A stretch of 64,000 bases of DNA, from positions 18,970,861 to 19,034,860 of the forward strand of contig OW203727.1 of the NCBI GenBank assembly GCA_934045075.1, read 5' to 3'. This document shows positions 43,725 through 54,773 of the stretch, one piece after another (position 1 is the stretch's first letter; each line of letters starts with the position of its first letter). The DNA comes from Yponomeuta sedellus. Taxonomy: Eukaryota > Arthropoda > Insecta > Lepidoptera > Yponomeutidae. The notes beneath the pieces were generated by a model. The model had not been told where the DNA came from and ran no database searches. It saw only the letters and a program-made list of their open reading frames with translations. Made by a program: the position numbers and the translations under genes.

Positions 43725-44355
43725 TGCTGGGGCTACACAAGCGGGCGAAAATTTGAGTTGGCGCGCTAAAAACGTCGCCTACGAGCTAACGCAATGTTCC
43801 TGTCTACATCGTCACGTAGGACGATGTTTTTAGCGAGCCAACGCGAGATTTATCGTTAATTCAAAATGGAGGAAGAAGTGGAGTTGCATTATTTGCCCAA
43901 CTGACTTTATTAATCATTCTTGCTCACGCATCATGTACCAAGTGTTTATTTTTGTAGTCGGGGTTGCCAGGATTCCATTTTATCCATTCCATATCTCGGT
44001 TTCATAAAATTGAATGAACTCTAACACTCTTTCGTTACAATACTGCATTGTATACAAAAAACACAACCACGTCCGTCCCGCCACAAAGTCTGGACGATAA
44101 TGAAGTAACATAGGTGTACTCAAGCGAATTTTTTCACGACAAATCCCTTTGATGCGCGCCAGTTTACCGACAGTGTCCCGTTAAATACATCGTCTTCACC
44201 CGAATACTACGCTTTGCAACGGTCTACCAGGGAGCCAATTTTCACTATACTAGCAAATAATTAGTACACGACCTTAAAGCATAAATGCCTTGAATTCTAC
44301 ATAAAAAACGAGAATCGAGCCGATATTCGCCGTAGCCCGCTCGTGTAGACCCAGC
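43725..44355. mobile_element. Harbinger-like element with TTA TSD
   Basis: Ends are inverted repeats of about 25 bp: left GCTGGGGCTACACAAGCGGGC, right reversed GCTGGGTCTACACGAGCGGGC. TTA flanks both sides (43722-43724, 44356-44358). Inside, AAAATGGAGGAAGAAGTGG (about 43864-43882) looks like the start of the parent transposase gene but is closed by a stop after about 12 codons. At 631 bp it is a deletion derivative. Confidence 0.75.
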
Positions 44356-44739
44356 TTAAGGGGTATTTAATTCTATTTTGCACGAATGGGTAGCAGCGGC
44401 ATAAGTTGGTGATGATTTTTAGGGTTTGCATTTTGTAAATAGCAAGTGACTCTGGCAAATGAATTCCTCACAGACCCCTTTTGCATTAAGTGGTCTACAG
44501 AAACGAACGTTACTGAAAAAATATTGTTATCTGACTTGAGCCTCATGAATTTGATAGAATAAGTTTATTCATTACATTAGTCAGAGAAAAGTGGGGTTTA
44601 TCCAATGCTTCGTCAGCTAATAAACAGACATACAAGAAGCAGAGAACATAACATAATTTGCAGCGTACACTATGATATTGTTTTTCCTGCAAAGTCTTTC
44701 CTTCCTTTCAATAAGCCCTAGTTATTATTAATACTTAGC

Positions 44740-45060
44740 TTAAATACAATTGTACTTAAAGATACTATTGAATATTGACATAGCACTCGCAGCCGATAGC
44801 GCAAGCGATATCACCGAAGTCGGAGATCGCGTACTTGAGCAAAGTGCAGAGGCGATATTCTGATATCTTGGCAGAGGTAAAGCAACGGATAGAATTGGCA
44901 TGCTCAGGCTTTGATTTCCACTGCGTATCTCATTTTGCGTAAATACCTCTCCTTTGACGTCATGTCCTATCGGAGGTTGGTAACCGATTCGGCTGTCTTG
45001 CAAAGGTTGCCAATACAATCAAGGACCTGGTACTCTGTGGTAGGTTGTGCAGCCATGACA
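44740..45060 (-). other. Unassigned G+C-richer region with 92-codon ORF
   Basis: The minus strand is open for 92 codons (44740-45018), and G+C is well above the surrounding DNA. The product would be rich in serine, proline and leucine, without a motif I recognise. Sequence to about 45640 also looks unlike the local repeats. It may be a host exon or UTR, or an unrecognised element. Confidence 0.3.
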
Positions 45061-45971
45061 CCTTTGGTCTGCCAGGTTTTCTTTTAAGTTACATGGGCAA
45101 GGCTAAGTGCCGAAAGAAGACGGATACACTTTCATACATTCTTGGGCCCGGATGTCAAAAGGTGAAAGTGATGTCAATTTAGAGCTTATATATTAGCAAA
45201 ACATCTCAGAAATTCTGCGGATTTTGCCAATCTGAGAGCAGAGTTATAAGAGATTTAGTAAAAGTGAGGCTATGCAACAAGCTGACAATGAAACTTACTT
45301 ATCCGTGTCCGTGCAAGTTAAGCAAGATCGTATGTTTGTAGAAAGAAAGCACTGGTCGGAGAAATATAATAACAAAAACAACAGGAAACACACTCAAAAC
45401 TCACTAAACGATACGAAAAGATGCTCTATTATTCTGAGAGAAGACGAGTGATCATAGATTGAGTCAGGGAGCTGTCACGCCTGTCACTGTTAGCACAGAC
45501 CAAGGATGTCTTCCTTGCGTTGATAGAGTAGCCCTGTACGCTTTCTTGGCACAGACAGACACAGATTGAAAATACAGTTGACAAACACGAGTAACACGTT
45601 GACATCCGTGCACGAGTAATAAATCGATCCGCAAACGAGAATCAATTTAAAGATTTATTTTCATCAAGTTAATATTTGGATTTTTTCAAACTGTTGACAT
45701 TAAGTATATTATAATGTATTTATTTAATTTGATTGAATCAATTATCTGGTGCAGGTGTTTTTTTTTTATTTAATACATGCAGACAAATCGATTAAAGTAA
45801 TCGGTATCCTATTTTATTAGGGACATAAACTTATTTTTAAGATTTCTCGTCTTCCAGATTGTGAATAGAGCTAATTTTTTATATTTTATAAAAGAAAAAT
45901 ATAACGCTTTTTTTAAACCATATCTTAACTATTTACAATCGGGCCCAGAAATCCCCGTCTCCTTTTGTGAA

Positions 45972-46325
45972 TTATCGATAACAACCCTTGTATGTCCCCT
46001 CTGCTGGGGCACGGGTCACTCTTAATGCATCGTAGGAGGGTTAGGCCATATTCCACCACGGGGGACAAGCCCGGGTTGGTGGAGGATTGTAAGTGGCGGG
46101 CCTTAGTGTCAAAAGTTTTCAACCCGTAAGGCCTCTGACATGGCTTAAAACCTGCCATTACATGAAAGCTGGCACCTGCAAAGCACGGAAGCGCTCGGAA
46201 AAATGCCACTTACGGTAGTCACCCATCCTGCACTTGACCGCGCCTGTTGTTGCTTAACTCACTCGATTTGACTAGGCCACGAGCGCTTCTTGTTATTAAA
46301 TAACTAGAAGCGCTCGTGGCCTAGT
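45972..46325 (-). repeat. 5S-derived SINE with inverted head
   Basis: The copy on the minus strand (45972-46290) is followed by a 20-bp inverted copy of its own head: 46271-46290 and 46306-46325 are perfect complements around a 15-nt loop. So a 5S SINE also has a foldback 5' end. Confidence 0.75.
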
Positions 46326-46369
46326 CTCTAAATTTTAGACATTTAGTCACTTTTATAATGTGAATGTGC

Positions 46370-46775
46370 AGTAGAAATGAGGTCATTGAGAAGTATGTGT
46401 AGTGTTACTTTGAATGACAGGATAAGCAATAGTCTGATTAGAGAACATTGTGGGCTGAAAGAGGATGTAGTGACTAGAATTGAGAAAGGAATGTTGCTTT
46501 GGTTTGGACTTGTGGAGAGGATGAAGGATGAAAGATTAACGAAACAAATATGTACTGCGAATGTGAGTGGAAGGGCTGGCGTCCCAGACGGACATACATT
46601 GACCAAATAGGGTATGTATTAGCAAAGGGGAAGATAAAAAGTACCCGGAACCGGCGTGCGTGCATGCAACGACTTATGAACGTTGATGAAGCGAAGGTGA
46701 TCTGTCAGGATCGTTGCAAGTGGTAGTCCCTCTGCCTCTGCCTACCCCTCTGGGATACAGGTGTGAGGTTATGTA
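46370..46775 (+). pseudogene. LINE C-terminus and 3' end, family B, longest copy
   Basis: One frame (46377-46610) reads the end of a non-LTR retrotransposon protein familiar from Lepidoptera: MRSLRSMCSVTLNDRISNSL, CGLKEDVVTRIEKGMLLWFG, ERMKDERLTKQI. It changes frame near 46590 and continues with STRNRRACMQRLMNVDEAKV and a stop after DRCKW. At least one frameshift and one nonsense change show decay. The 3' end has CCCCTCTGGGATACAGGTG and a short GTAT tail. This copy shows that the five shorter fragments are C-terminal ends of one LINE family. Reverse transcriptase and endonuclease are absent. Confidence 0.7.
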
Positions 46776-46864
46776 TGTATAATGTGAATTATAAAAGAAA
46801 CTAAATCTCAGTTTAGTTCACACATCAATCGAATACATACTTTGAGTAGATTAACATTAAACAT

Positions 46865-46978
46865 TAACATTTACATGCAGGCACATACATGGCTTCTGGC
46901 CCCACACTAGGATACTCTGTGTCGGGGGAACCAGAAACAACGACATCACCAACATGTAAACATCCATAAAGATGTAAA
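46865..46978 (-). repeat. tRNA-Gly-like SINE, 3' part
   Basis: Body and tail only (CCCCACACTAGGATACTCTG; ATGTAAACATCCA). The head is missing. Confidence 0.65.
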
Positions 46979-49170
46979 GATAGTGCAAGATTACCAGTCA
47001 CTCTTTCCTTAACTTGCTTCACACTTTTTAAACCAACCAAAACATCATATTTTTGTCATACATTAATTTATTTATGTACTATTTATAAATAAGCTATAGT
47101 TTACAATTCCGTAACAACTACGGCTAGTACAGAATTCCCACCATTTCACTTTGTTCCATCCACTTCGTGACGTCGAGTCGCATCCCAAATTACCCTCCCG
47201 GTTGCAGTCCGGCGCGAATCAGTGTCGTAACGTATAGGTAGCTCCAGAAAGCTCCTAGCAACCTTGGAAATAATGAAGAAAAAGATTTTGTTTCATTTAC
47301 ATTCTTGAAGCCGCGGAAATGTAGCTATTCTTTTTTGCACATATTAGCTGTTGACAAATGTTTAGTAACAAAAATTACACTCGAGGCAAACAGTAAATTC
47401 GTTTTTTAAAGGTGAATTGCAGGCTTCAGTGGAAATCTAGTACACCTACAAAATTTCGTGTTGAAACATGAAATATTTATAGATCGTTGTATAAGAATTT
47501 GTAGCATTAATTTTCTTTTTTTTATAAAGTTGGGAGTCATGACTTAAGTTCGTTCTTTTAAGAAGATTGGAGGTTATGTTAGGACCCCGTTTGCTTGACT
47601 GTTAGAGATAAATACCTACACCTGAAATGATTATCTACATATAAACGCGCCTGCTTTATTTAAAACTCAACTTGTAGTAATAAATAAGCCAATGTTTCAA
47701 AGAACACACGGTACACGACATAGAACAGCTAGTAGTTTTACGTTTTTGCAATGAAGGCTTTTCAATGACAGCTGTGAATTGATTGCATTAAAATAAAATA
47801 GATGGCGCTGCAAGGAGAACAAATGTCACCATCATACGTTTTATCGCGTTTTATGTTGTACGCACAGATTATTATTTGTGATAATCTAAACATCTCTTTT
47901 TAGTCTGTGATCTAAGCAAAACTATGTTTCGAAATGTTGAAATTAGAAAGTTTTGAAGTATTTTTACTTTGTTCGTTACATACGTACGTGAATTTTCTCT
48001 TAACGAATGGCCTGCCCGTGCATTGAGCATTTTTGTAAATCATAGAAACTCACTGTTTTCCTAAATTATGTAAATTTTGACATATTATATGACGTCAGCA
48101 CCATCTATCGGTAACCTGCTGTACTGTTTTTTGTTTTTTTTTTTAATGGCGCTTTGAAAAGCCCTCATTGTGAAATTCATTTTAATCTGTGAAATACCCA
48201 AGTGATTTTATGACATTGACATGACAGTTGTTATTTTATGCTTGAAAGATTTAAAACCGTAGATAGAGTAGAACTACCTCTACGTTTAAAACAATCGATG
48301 GCGATCCGTTTCTGTTTGTAAATTGCGATTTATTTAATTATTTTCTTATTATCTTCCCCCTACTTTAAAAAAATATTTAAAAACTGATAAAGAGCCAGTT
48401 ACGAAATACTAAAGTTGGGAAAATGTTCATCCAAAACATTCTTTTAATAGGGCGGTACACCAGATGCCAATTGCCTTTGCTATAAAAACTTTGGTTCTGT
48501 ATAACTCAAATGCACAGTTTTTCTCACGCCCGTGCTTTCAAGTGAATTGGCTTGATTTCTTGTGTCGTCACATATAGTACGACACCTCTTAGGTGTCGCC
48601 TCTACTTAGGTCGTTACCATCGAGAATGACAGACGAAAAATTCAAGCTTCGGCTTGTAAAAAAAGTTCTGTGGGTTTGACCTAGGGTAAAGTTTGCTCGT
48701 ATTTGTGGAAGTGGCCAACAAACTACAACACAACCACCACTAATTTCAGTAATTTTTTTATCACACATGTACGGCAATGTATTCCAGACACAGCCGTACA
48801 CTGAAATAAATCTAGCAGACAAAACCTACTTCGTGTACCGAATATATGTGCAAGGCACCGCAGCCTCTATTTTCAGTCACCGCTTGGCTATTATCGTAGG
48901 ACGTCATCAAAAATTTATGAAATATCTCTTTGGTCTTAAATATAATGCAACAAAGGTGAGTATCGAAAGAAGAGGAGAGACTGCCTTCCACTTTACATTT
49001 AAGTAGATATTAAAAAATCAGCACGCTTGCGCTGTCTGGCAAGATTCCCTCTCGGCCGTCAGCATAACTGAATCCATCGTAATAGAATTTCGGCAACTGG
49101 TTATTATACTCATATCCTGGTTACGGAGGAGAAAAAAAACTATCGATACGATACCAATTTTAAACAAAGC
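46979..49170. other. No gene seen
   Basis: Mostly AT-rich. A 79-codon ORF (48767-49006) is open but unrecognised. The short match TAGATGGCGCTG (47800-47811) to CAGCACCATCTA (48106-48117) may mark ends of an inverted-repeat element, but it is too short to call. Confidence 0.3.
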
Positions 49171-49172
49171 TT

Positions 49173-49222
49173 TGAGCGATGCCACAGTGGTATTTTGAAA
49201 AATACCACAGTTTCATCGCTCA
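49173..49222. repeat. Imperfect hairpin
   Basis: Arms 49173-49196 and 49199-49222 match at about 19 of 24 positions with almost no loop; probably a small foldback remnant. Confidence 0.6.
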
Positions 49223-49902
49223 CAAAAAGTGAAACAAATAATCGTAGTGTATTTCGAAACCAAAGCGAGAGTTATATCTGACCGTTTTAACAATCGGTGA
49301 TCTCACTAAAGCTATACTATCACCAAAGTGAGTGCAAGAAAGATATATTACGATTTATTTTAAGACTTACATAACTTATTTGGATGAATCAGGTTAATTT
49401 ATTTTGCAGTAGAAACAACTGGCTGGTAGAACCACGGTAATTTTTTTTAATAAAAATAAAAGAATACTTTATTCTTAGAAATAAGTGGCAGCGGTTTTGT
49501 ATTTATAGCTTTAAAAATACACCAACAGGGTTTTGTTGTTTTTCTTAGATTTTAACTTATATTTTGTGCCCGACCGTGTGTTATTATCGCTCAGACAACG
49601 CCAGCAAATGCTATTTGCCTCAGGAGCTTTCAAGTTAATGGCTAGCAGCTGAAACAAAACGCAGAAAAGAAAGAAAGCAAGAGTCGATGATCCATTATGT
49701 TATCAAGAGCCAGGGCCAGACTTAGGAAGTTATTTTGTATATAAAATAGTGCATTATTTGTCTCAGTTTCTTTTCTTTGAATACCTTTAGTCATTTGCTT
49801 TTCTGAGTTCAGTTCAAACGTTTTTCATCTGTAACGTGATTTCATACACTGCAGTAAAAGAACTGTTAACAATACGAAATATATATGGGAATATATATAT
49901 GA

Positions 49903-50232
49903 AGCGCTCGTGGCCTAGCGGAACCGAGTGATTTGATTAAATTACTTGGATTAAGCAACAACTGGCTCGGTCAGGTACTGGATAGGTGACCATCACGTGG
50001 CTGCCACTCGTGGTATTTTTCCGAGCGCTTCCGTGGTTCGCAAGGCATATTAAGCCGTTGGTGCCAGCTGTCATGTAATGGCAGTCGCTAAACTAAAAAA
50101 ACCTCCACCAACCCTGACTTGGCCCCCGTGGTCGCCAAGTTTGTTGGCCGTGGGAGTATGGCCTAATCTTACTGCGATACAGGAAGAGACCCATCCCCCA
50201 ACAATGGGGACATATAAAGAGTTGATATCGAT
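49903..50232 (+). repeat. 5S-derived SINE, near full length
   Basis: GCGCTCGTGGCCTAGCGGAA to GAGTTGATATCGATATATA. AT repeats on both sides hide the TSD. An internal deletion occurs around 50095-50105. Confidence 0.75.
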
Positions 50233-50597
50233 ATATATCCTATTAAAGTACCTACCTAGATTAGTAGAATAAAAACGTAGCAAATAGATTGAGAAGAGTC
50301 ATACTAATAATTCAACGCGAATGTAGGTAAATATGACGTATTAAAAAAACCTCGGATGACGCTTTTTTCCCAATAACTTTTGTTTACAATCATTCACAGT
50401 GCTCCGTACAAACTATTTTGTTCTAAATAACTACACGACATACAACTACATTTACCATCAAAGAGCAATCGTGGTAATTTTTGTACAATGCAAAGGCTCT
50501 TAACGCAACATAACACTCTAAACCAAGTCTCACAACATTGACATATTTTATTTAACAAACTAACTTCGCACATTTACTACCGTCCAAAGTTTAAAGA

Positions 50598-50972
50598 ATC
50601 GCTCGTAGCCCCGGCTGCCTGAGTGATCTTAAACGATCACGAAGCTTAAGGAACACAGGGAGCGTTCAGTGCATGGATGGGTAAGCCGTCTATGACTAAC
50701 GCCAGTGGCATTTTTCTGAACGGTTCCGTGCCTCGCAAGGCACGTTAAGCAGTTTGTGCCGGCTGCCGTCGAGAGGTGGCAGTCGTTAAGCCAAGTCAGA
50801 GGCCTTAGGGCGGCTTGAAACCTTCTGACAGTAAGACCAGCCACTAGTTTTGCAAGCCTCCACCTATCCGGACTTGGCCCCTGTAGTGGAGTACGGTCTA
50901 CACCTTCCTCAGGGAAGAGACCCGTGCCCCTCGGTGGGGACATAATGTGTTAATGATGATGATGATGATAAA
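50598..50972 (+). mobile_element. 5S-derived SINE, most 5S-like head
   Basis: The head has ACGATCACGAAGCTTAAGGA (about 50633-50652), close to the 5S segment CGATCACCGAAGTTAAGCAA, and then GTTCAGTGCATGGATGGGTA, close to GTCAGTGCTTGGATGGGTGA. The body is the divergent subtype; the tail is GATGATGATGATGAT. It gives the best support for 5S origin. Confidence 0.8.
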
Positions 50973-51049
50973 ATTTTAAAAAGAGTATCTTAGGGTTACT
51001 TAAATTAAGAAACTGAAACCAGTGTAAACTATATTTATGCGTTAAATGC

Positions 51050-51165
51050 TCAAGCAAATAGTACTAACGGTGCATATTGTGGCTGCCTGTAAGTAAGATA
51101 ATTTTTAGTCTATGGTCTCTTGTGAATGTATTGGTGTTTATCTCGTTGGTAGTCCAAATAAATAA
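51050..51165 (+). repeat. LINE-like 3' end with AAATA tail
   Basis: GGTAGTCCAAATAAATAAAATAAAATAC ends the segment; the same end appears at 14454-14475. Non-coding. Confidence 0.4.
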
Positions 51166-51667
51166 AATAAAATACATAAATTACTAAAAAAATCTGCTCT
51201 CACGACCACCATAATGAAATACTACGGCGTAGCACGATGCAAAGTACTCGTAGCCTGTAGCAGATTGCCGTAGCACATTTGAATGACAACGATTTCGCTA
51301 ACTAAATTCTTTCGTATAGAGAAAAACTGGTGAAGTAGTTGTAAAACTACTTTATGGATAACGGAACCTTCAAAAGAACATCTGGTGGACGCAATTTTAT
51401 TTCCAGCCCATCAGTCGGGTTTTGCCGACTATCCTTGGCGGATCTATAGGCCATTAGAGATTATGGAGGTCTTTGTCATGCAAAGGGACGGAAAAGGTTA
51501 TCCGCAATCTCGACAAAATTAAGGTATTTACCTGCCGCAAAACTACAAACAGAAATGCTGTAATCATAGTAAAATTGTAATTTGTAGTGATATAGATTGT
51601 AATTTATGATTTATATTTTGATTGCACTGACTGTGAAGTATGATTTTTTCACCTTCAAGTAGCTCTT

Positions 51668-52046
51668 ACGTTACGTTATCAACCCTTGTATGTCCCTACT
51701 GCTGAGGCACGGGTCTCTTCGTGCATCGCAGGAAGGTTAGGACATACTCCACCATGGGGACCAAGTCCGGGTTGGTGGAGGATTGTAAGACAGTGGCGGG
51801 CCTTAGTGTCAGAAGTTATCAAGCCGCCCATAAGGCCTCTGACATGGCTTAACGACTGCCATTATATGACAGCCGGCACCAACGGCTTAACGTGCCTTGC
51901 GAAGCACGGAGGCGCTCGAAAAAATGCCACTAGCGGTAGTCACGGGACGCTCACACATCCTGTACCTGACCGCGCCTGTTGTTGCTTAACCAAGTCATTG
52001 ATTCCAATCACTCGGTTTGCCTAGGCCACGAGCGTTTCAACTAACA
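51668..52046 (-). mobile_element. 5S-derived SINE, full length, 13-bp TSD
   Basis: TCAAGTAGCTCTT at 51655-51667 and 52047-52059. The right TSD is embedded in a palindrome AACTAACATCAAG/CTTGATGTTAGTT (52039-52068), part of which seems to be added 5' sequence. Head, body and tail (ACGTAACGTAA type on the minus strand) complete. Confidence 0.8.
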
Positions 52047-52188
52047 TCAAGTAGCTCTTGATGTTAGTTATTTATAGAACAATGGCAAAAACACGCCTTT
52101 TATCTAAACAAAATTATTGACCCTTCCATCCATCTCTATCCATAACTGACCGATGAACGGACAATAAAGTGATGATGGACGAAAAAGG

Positions 52189-52246
52189 GGTGCCTCAGAG
52201 TTTGTCCACCTATTTGTTCGGATAGGAGGACAAACTCCGAGGCGCC
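52189..52246. repeat. Inverted repeat, 19-bp arms
   Basis: 52189-52207 and 52228-52246 match at 17 of 19 positions around a 20-nt loop. No element family recognised. Confidence 0.65.
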
Positions 52247-52339
52247 CAACGGGGATCTGGTGACAGATTCAAACTCAACAATTGAGTCCAAATTTAATAC
52301 TGTACTCAAATCATAGGTGTCGAGCAGGGCAGAGGCGCT

Positions 52340-52690
52340 GACCTGAAGCATAAGTGGAAAGTTCAGCACAGACACTAGCAGATGCAGAGAGCTGCAGACT
52401 ATATGCCACATTACTGACCAATATCCACTATGGTCCATTAGAGGAGGCATTCGGAAGGTTTACGAAGCACACAAGGAAGGATTGGATTTATCGTTTACAG
52501 CGGATTCAACAATTTCATCATCAACCCATTATGTCCCCACCGAGGGGCACGGGCCTCTTCTCTATGAAAAGTATAGGGCATACTGCACCACGGGGTCCAA
52601 GCCCAGATTGGTGCAGCCAAGTCCGGATTAGTGGAGTCAGCGTTTACAGCGGGTTAAAATACGAAAGGGGCCTCCCTTAAGTATTTAACC
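52340..52690 (+). other. Coding-like segment interrupted by a SINE
   Basis: 52354-52491 is open and reads like protein (LADAESCRLYATLLTNIHYG, then EEAFGRF and WIYRL). A 5S-derived SINE (52504-52640, minus) interrupts it, with CGTTTACAGCGG duplicated on both sides (52492-52503, 52641-52652). After removal the frame runs on briefly. Nature unknown: old transposon or host exon. Confidence 0.35.
52504..52640 (-). mobile_element. 5S-derived SINE, truncated, 12-bp TSD
   Basis: Contains CATCATCAACCCATTATGTC (tail in reverse) to GGTGCAGCCAAGTCCGGATT. TSD CGTTTACAGCGG on both sides. Related to the 50598 subtype. Confidence 0.75.
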
Positions 52691-52734
52691 CGTTGTATAC
52701 TACTGTTACACTATAACACTGAAGTAATCCGTAA

Positions 52735-53098
52735 TATTGATCTGTTGTTGTTTGTATTTTTTGTTATTTCCTTTCAATATGTATATTCTGTTAAGTGTTT
52801 ATGTATTTATATAATAATATATATTTTTTATTTTGTGTATTTATGTAAATTATTTGTATTTATCTGTTGATAACTACATGTATAAATTTATACCTTTGTA
52901 ATAATCTTGTATATTTGTACATCTACTTCCTTCTTCAATATATTAGTTATGTTCCATAATCTAACTAATATTATATTATTATTAGTTAGATTACTTTAAG
53001 TGATAAGGCTGCCGTTTGTACTGTTAGGTTAAGAAATATCTGTGTAATTTTAATTTTTATGTACAATAAATTGTTCTTTATCTATCTATCTATACTAT
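52735..53098 (+). repeat. 3' UTR of the 4.7-kb LINE family
   Basis: AT-rich 3' UTR ending AGTGATAAGGCTGCCGTTTG, TGTACAATAAATTGTTC and TTTATCTATCTATCTATAC, the family signature. It contains an AATCTAACTAATAT inverted repeat near 52958-52991. No ORF. Confidence 0.65.
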
Positions 53099-53389
53099 AC
53101 TATACGCAAAGAAAAAAAAGATCACATAAAGGTTTTTCTTTTAATTTTATCGTACGCGACCCTAAAAGCGGTTGCCCACAACAAATTTAATTTGCAACGT
53201 CGTAAGTAGTTAGTAGAGTCCAGTCTTTTGGATTATTCTTGTGCTTTTGTTTAAGTTTCAGCTCACGTTTGCCCTCACAACTTAAGGTTTGGAATATTCT
53301 CGCTGCTTTTAAGAGCTGAATTGCATTAGCAGTTGCTTAATCTGTATAACAATAAAAGGCATTTGATATATATGTTAAACATAACATAG

Positions 53390-53500
53390 CCCGACGATTG
53401 TATCCCAGAGGGGTAGACAGAGACCTGGGACTACCACATGCCACGATACTGATAGGTGATCTTCGCTTCATCAACGTTCATTAGTCGTTGCATGGTATTT
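53390..53500 (-). pseudogene. LINE C-terminus/3' end, family B
   Basis: Minus strand NVDEAKI-type end and CCTCTGGGATAC. Truncated copy. Confidence 0.55.
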
Positions 53501-53718
53501 CGGTTTTGGGTATTTTTTATCTCCTGCCCTTTACTAATACATAATAATGTTAGATGATATTGTATTATGTTAGATGATAATATAGCGTCTCGTTTCAAAT
53601 GTTACCTACACTAATAGTACTTTGTCCTAGTATAGTTTTCTGTTGTATACGGAATATTATTATTATTTTATCTTTCACTAGATAGGTAAAGTAGCTACTC
53701 AGACGCTAAAGTACCTGT

Positions 53719-54021
53719 GTGCTTAGTGCGAGTTTGACAGATCCAATCGAATCACTTTACTACCGCGGTAATCGAGCATTGAGTAGTGAGTATGAGTAAG
53801 TTAACCGTTTGAACTGGCAAAACGCTGTCACAGTACAACTCGCACTCGCGTTTATTCGTGTTTTGGCTGGTAAACTTGTTCACTTTTCGACGTAAACCAT
53901 TACAACTCGCACTCAGCAATTTTAATTTCCATACTTGTCGCTAGGTGGCGCTTCCTCGATGCCATAGAAATATGAGTTTACGTTAACGCTATCGAGTAGT
54001 AAAAAAACTCGCACTAAGCAC
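53719..54021. mobile_element. MITE with GTGCTTAGTGCGAGTTT ends
   Basis: GTGCTTAGTGCGAGTTT (53719-53735) is repeated inverted at 54005-54021. Two further internal AACTCGCACTC copies (about 53836-53846 and 53903-53913) suggest subterminal repeats. No ORF. TSD not clear. Confidence 0.7.
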
Positions 54022-54138
54022 TCTGAGAATCTTATTTTATGGAGATCCTATCACCACAGTTTAGGCTGACTTTTACCAGTGGTATATAGGATACTTGATA
54101 TCCCGTTAATGCGTCCCCGTGAGATGATATCTTACTAC

Positions 54139-54288
54139 TGGTATCAACATTTGTACGTCCCCACTGCTGGGGCACGGGTCTTTTCCTGCATCGTAGGAAG
54201 GTTAGGCCATACTCCATCACGGGGGCCAAATCCGAGTTGCTGGAGGTTTATAAGACAGTGGGGGGCCTTACTGTCAGAAGGAAAACTA
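54139..54288 (-). repeat. 5S-derived SINE, 3' part
   Basis: From the ATCAACATTTGTACGTCCCC tail to CCTTACTGTCAGAAGG; the 5' part is missing. Confidence 0.7.
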
Positions 54289-54558
54289 CCTATATATTTA
54301 GCTATAATTTGGACTCATGGACCAGACTTTTTGCCGCAAACTAGTTTAACAAACTACACAAATAAAGACTGACGAACTATTTTATTTTTATTTTATTTAT
54401 TCAAGGAGAAAAAACAAAATTGACAAACTTATAAGATAAAGCAACTGTTTCAAAAAAAGACATAGGTATACACGCAAATACTAACATACCATTATTATTA
54501 TTATTTGGTTACGTTACAAAATTTAAGAGAAAAAAAATCGATACAACTCATGAATCTA

Positions 54559-54771
54559 TTGTGCGTTCACGTTAACTTGACGCGTGAGAGAATTGGTGAC
54601 ACTGAGATGTTTACTGTTACCATGTTAAATAAGAAATCATTCCCATTACTTGGGGAAAATAAAAGGATTGAGGGCTTGTTTAACCATCTTCCGATTAGGT
54701 CCAAAAGCTAATTCACATGTTATGTCCTTGTTACCAATTCTCTCACGCGTCAAGTTAATGTGAACGCACTG
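54559..54771. mobile_element. Mariner-like MITE with TA TSD
   Basis: About 36-bp ends: left GTGCGTTCACGTTAACTTGACGC..., right the complement with one mismatch (54561-54596, 54734-54770). TA lies at 54557-54558 and 54772-54773. No transposase; the ORFs are fortuitous. Confidence 0.75.
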
Positions 54772-54773
54772 TA

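Noticed and set aside
50598..50700. True 5S rRNA gene
   Set aside because: Only segments match; the 5' half of 5S is missing and the sequence is a SINE head.
51686..52024. 112-codon ORF
   Set aside because: It lies wholly within a 5S-derived SINE; similar ORFs recur in other copies for that reason.
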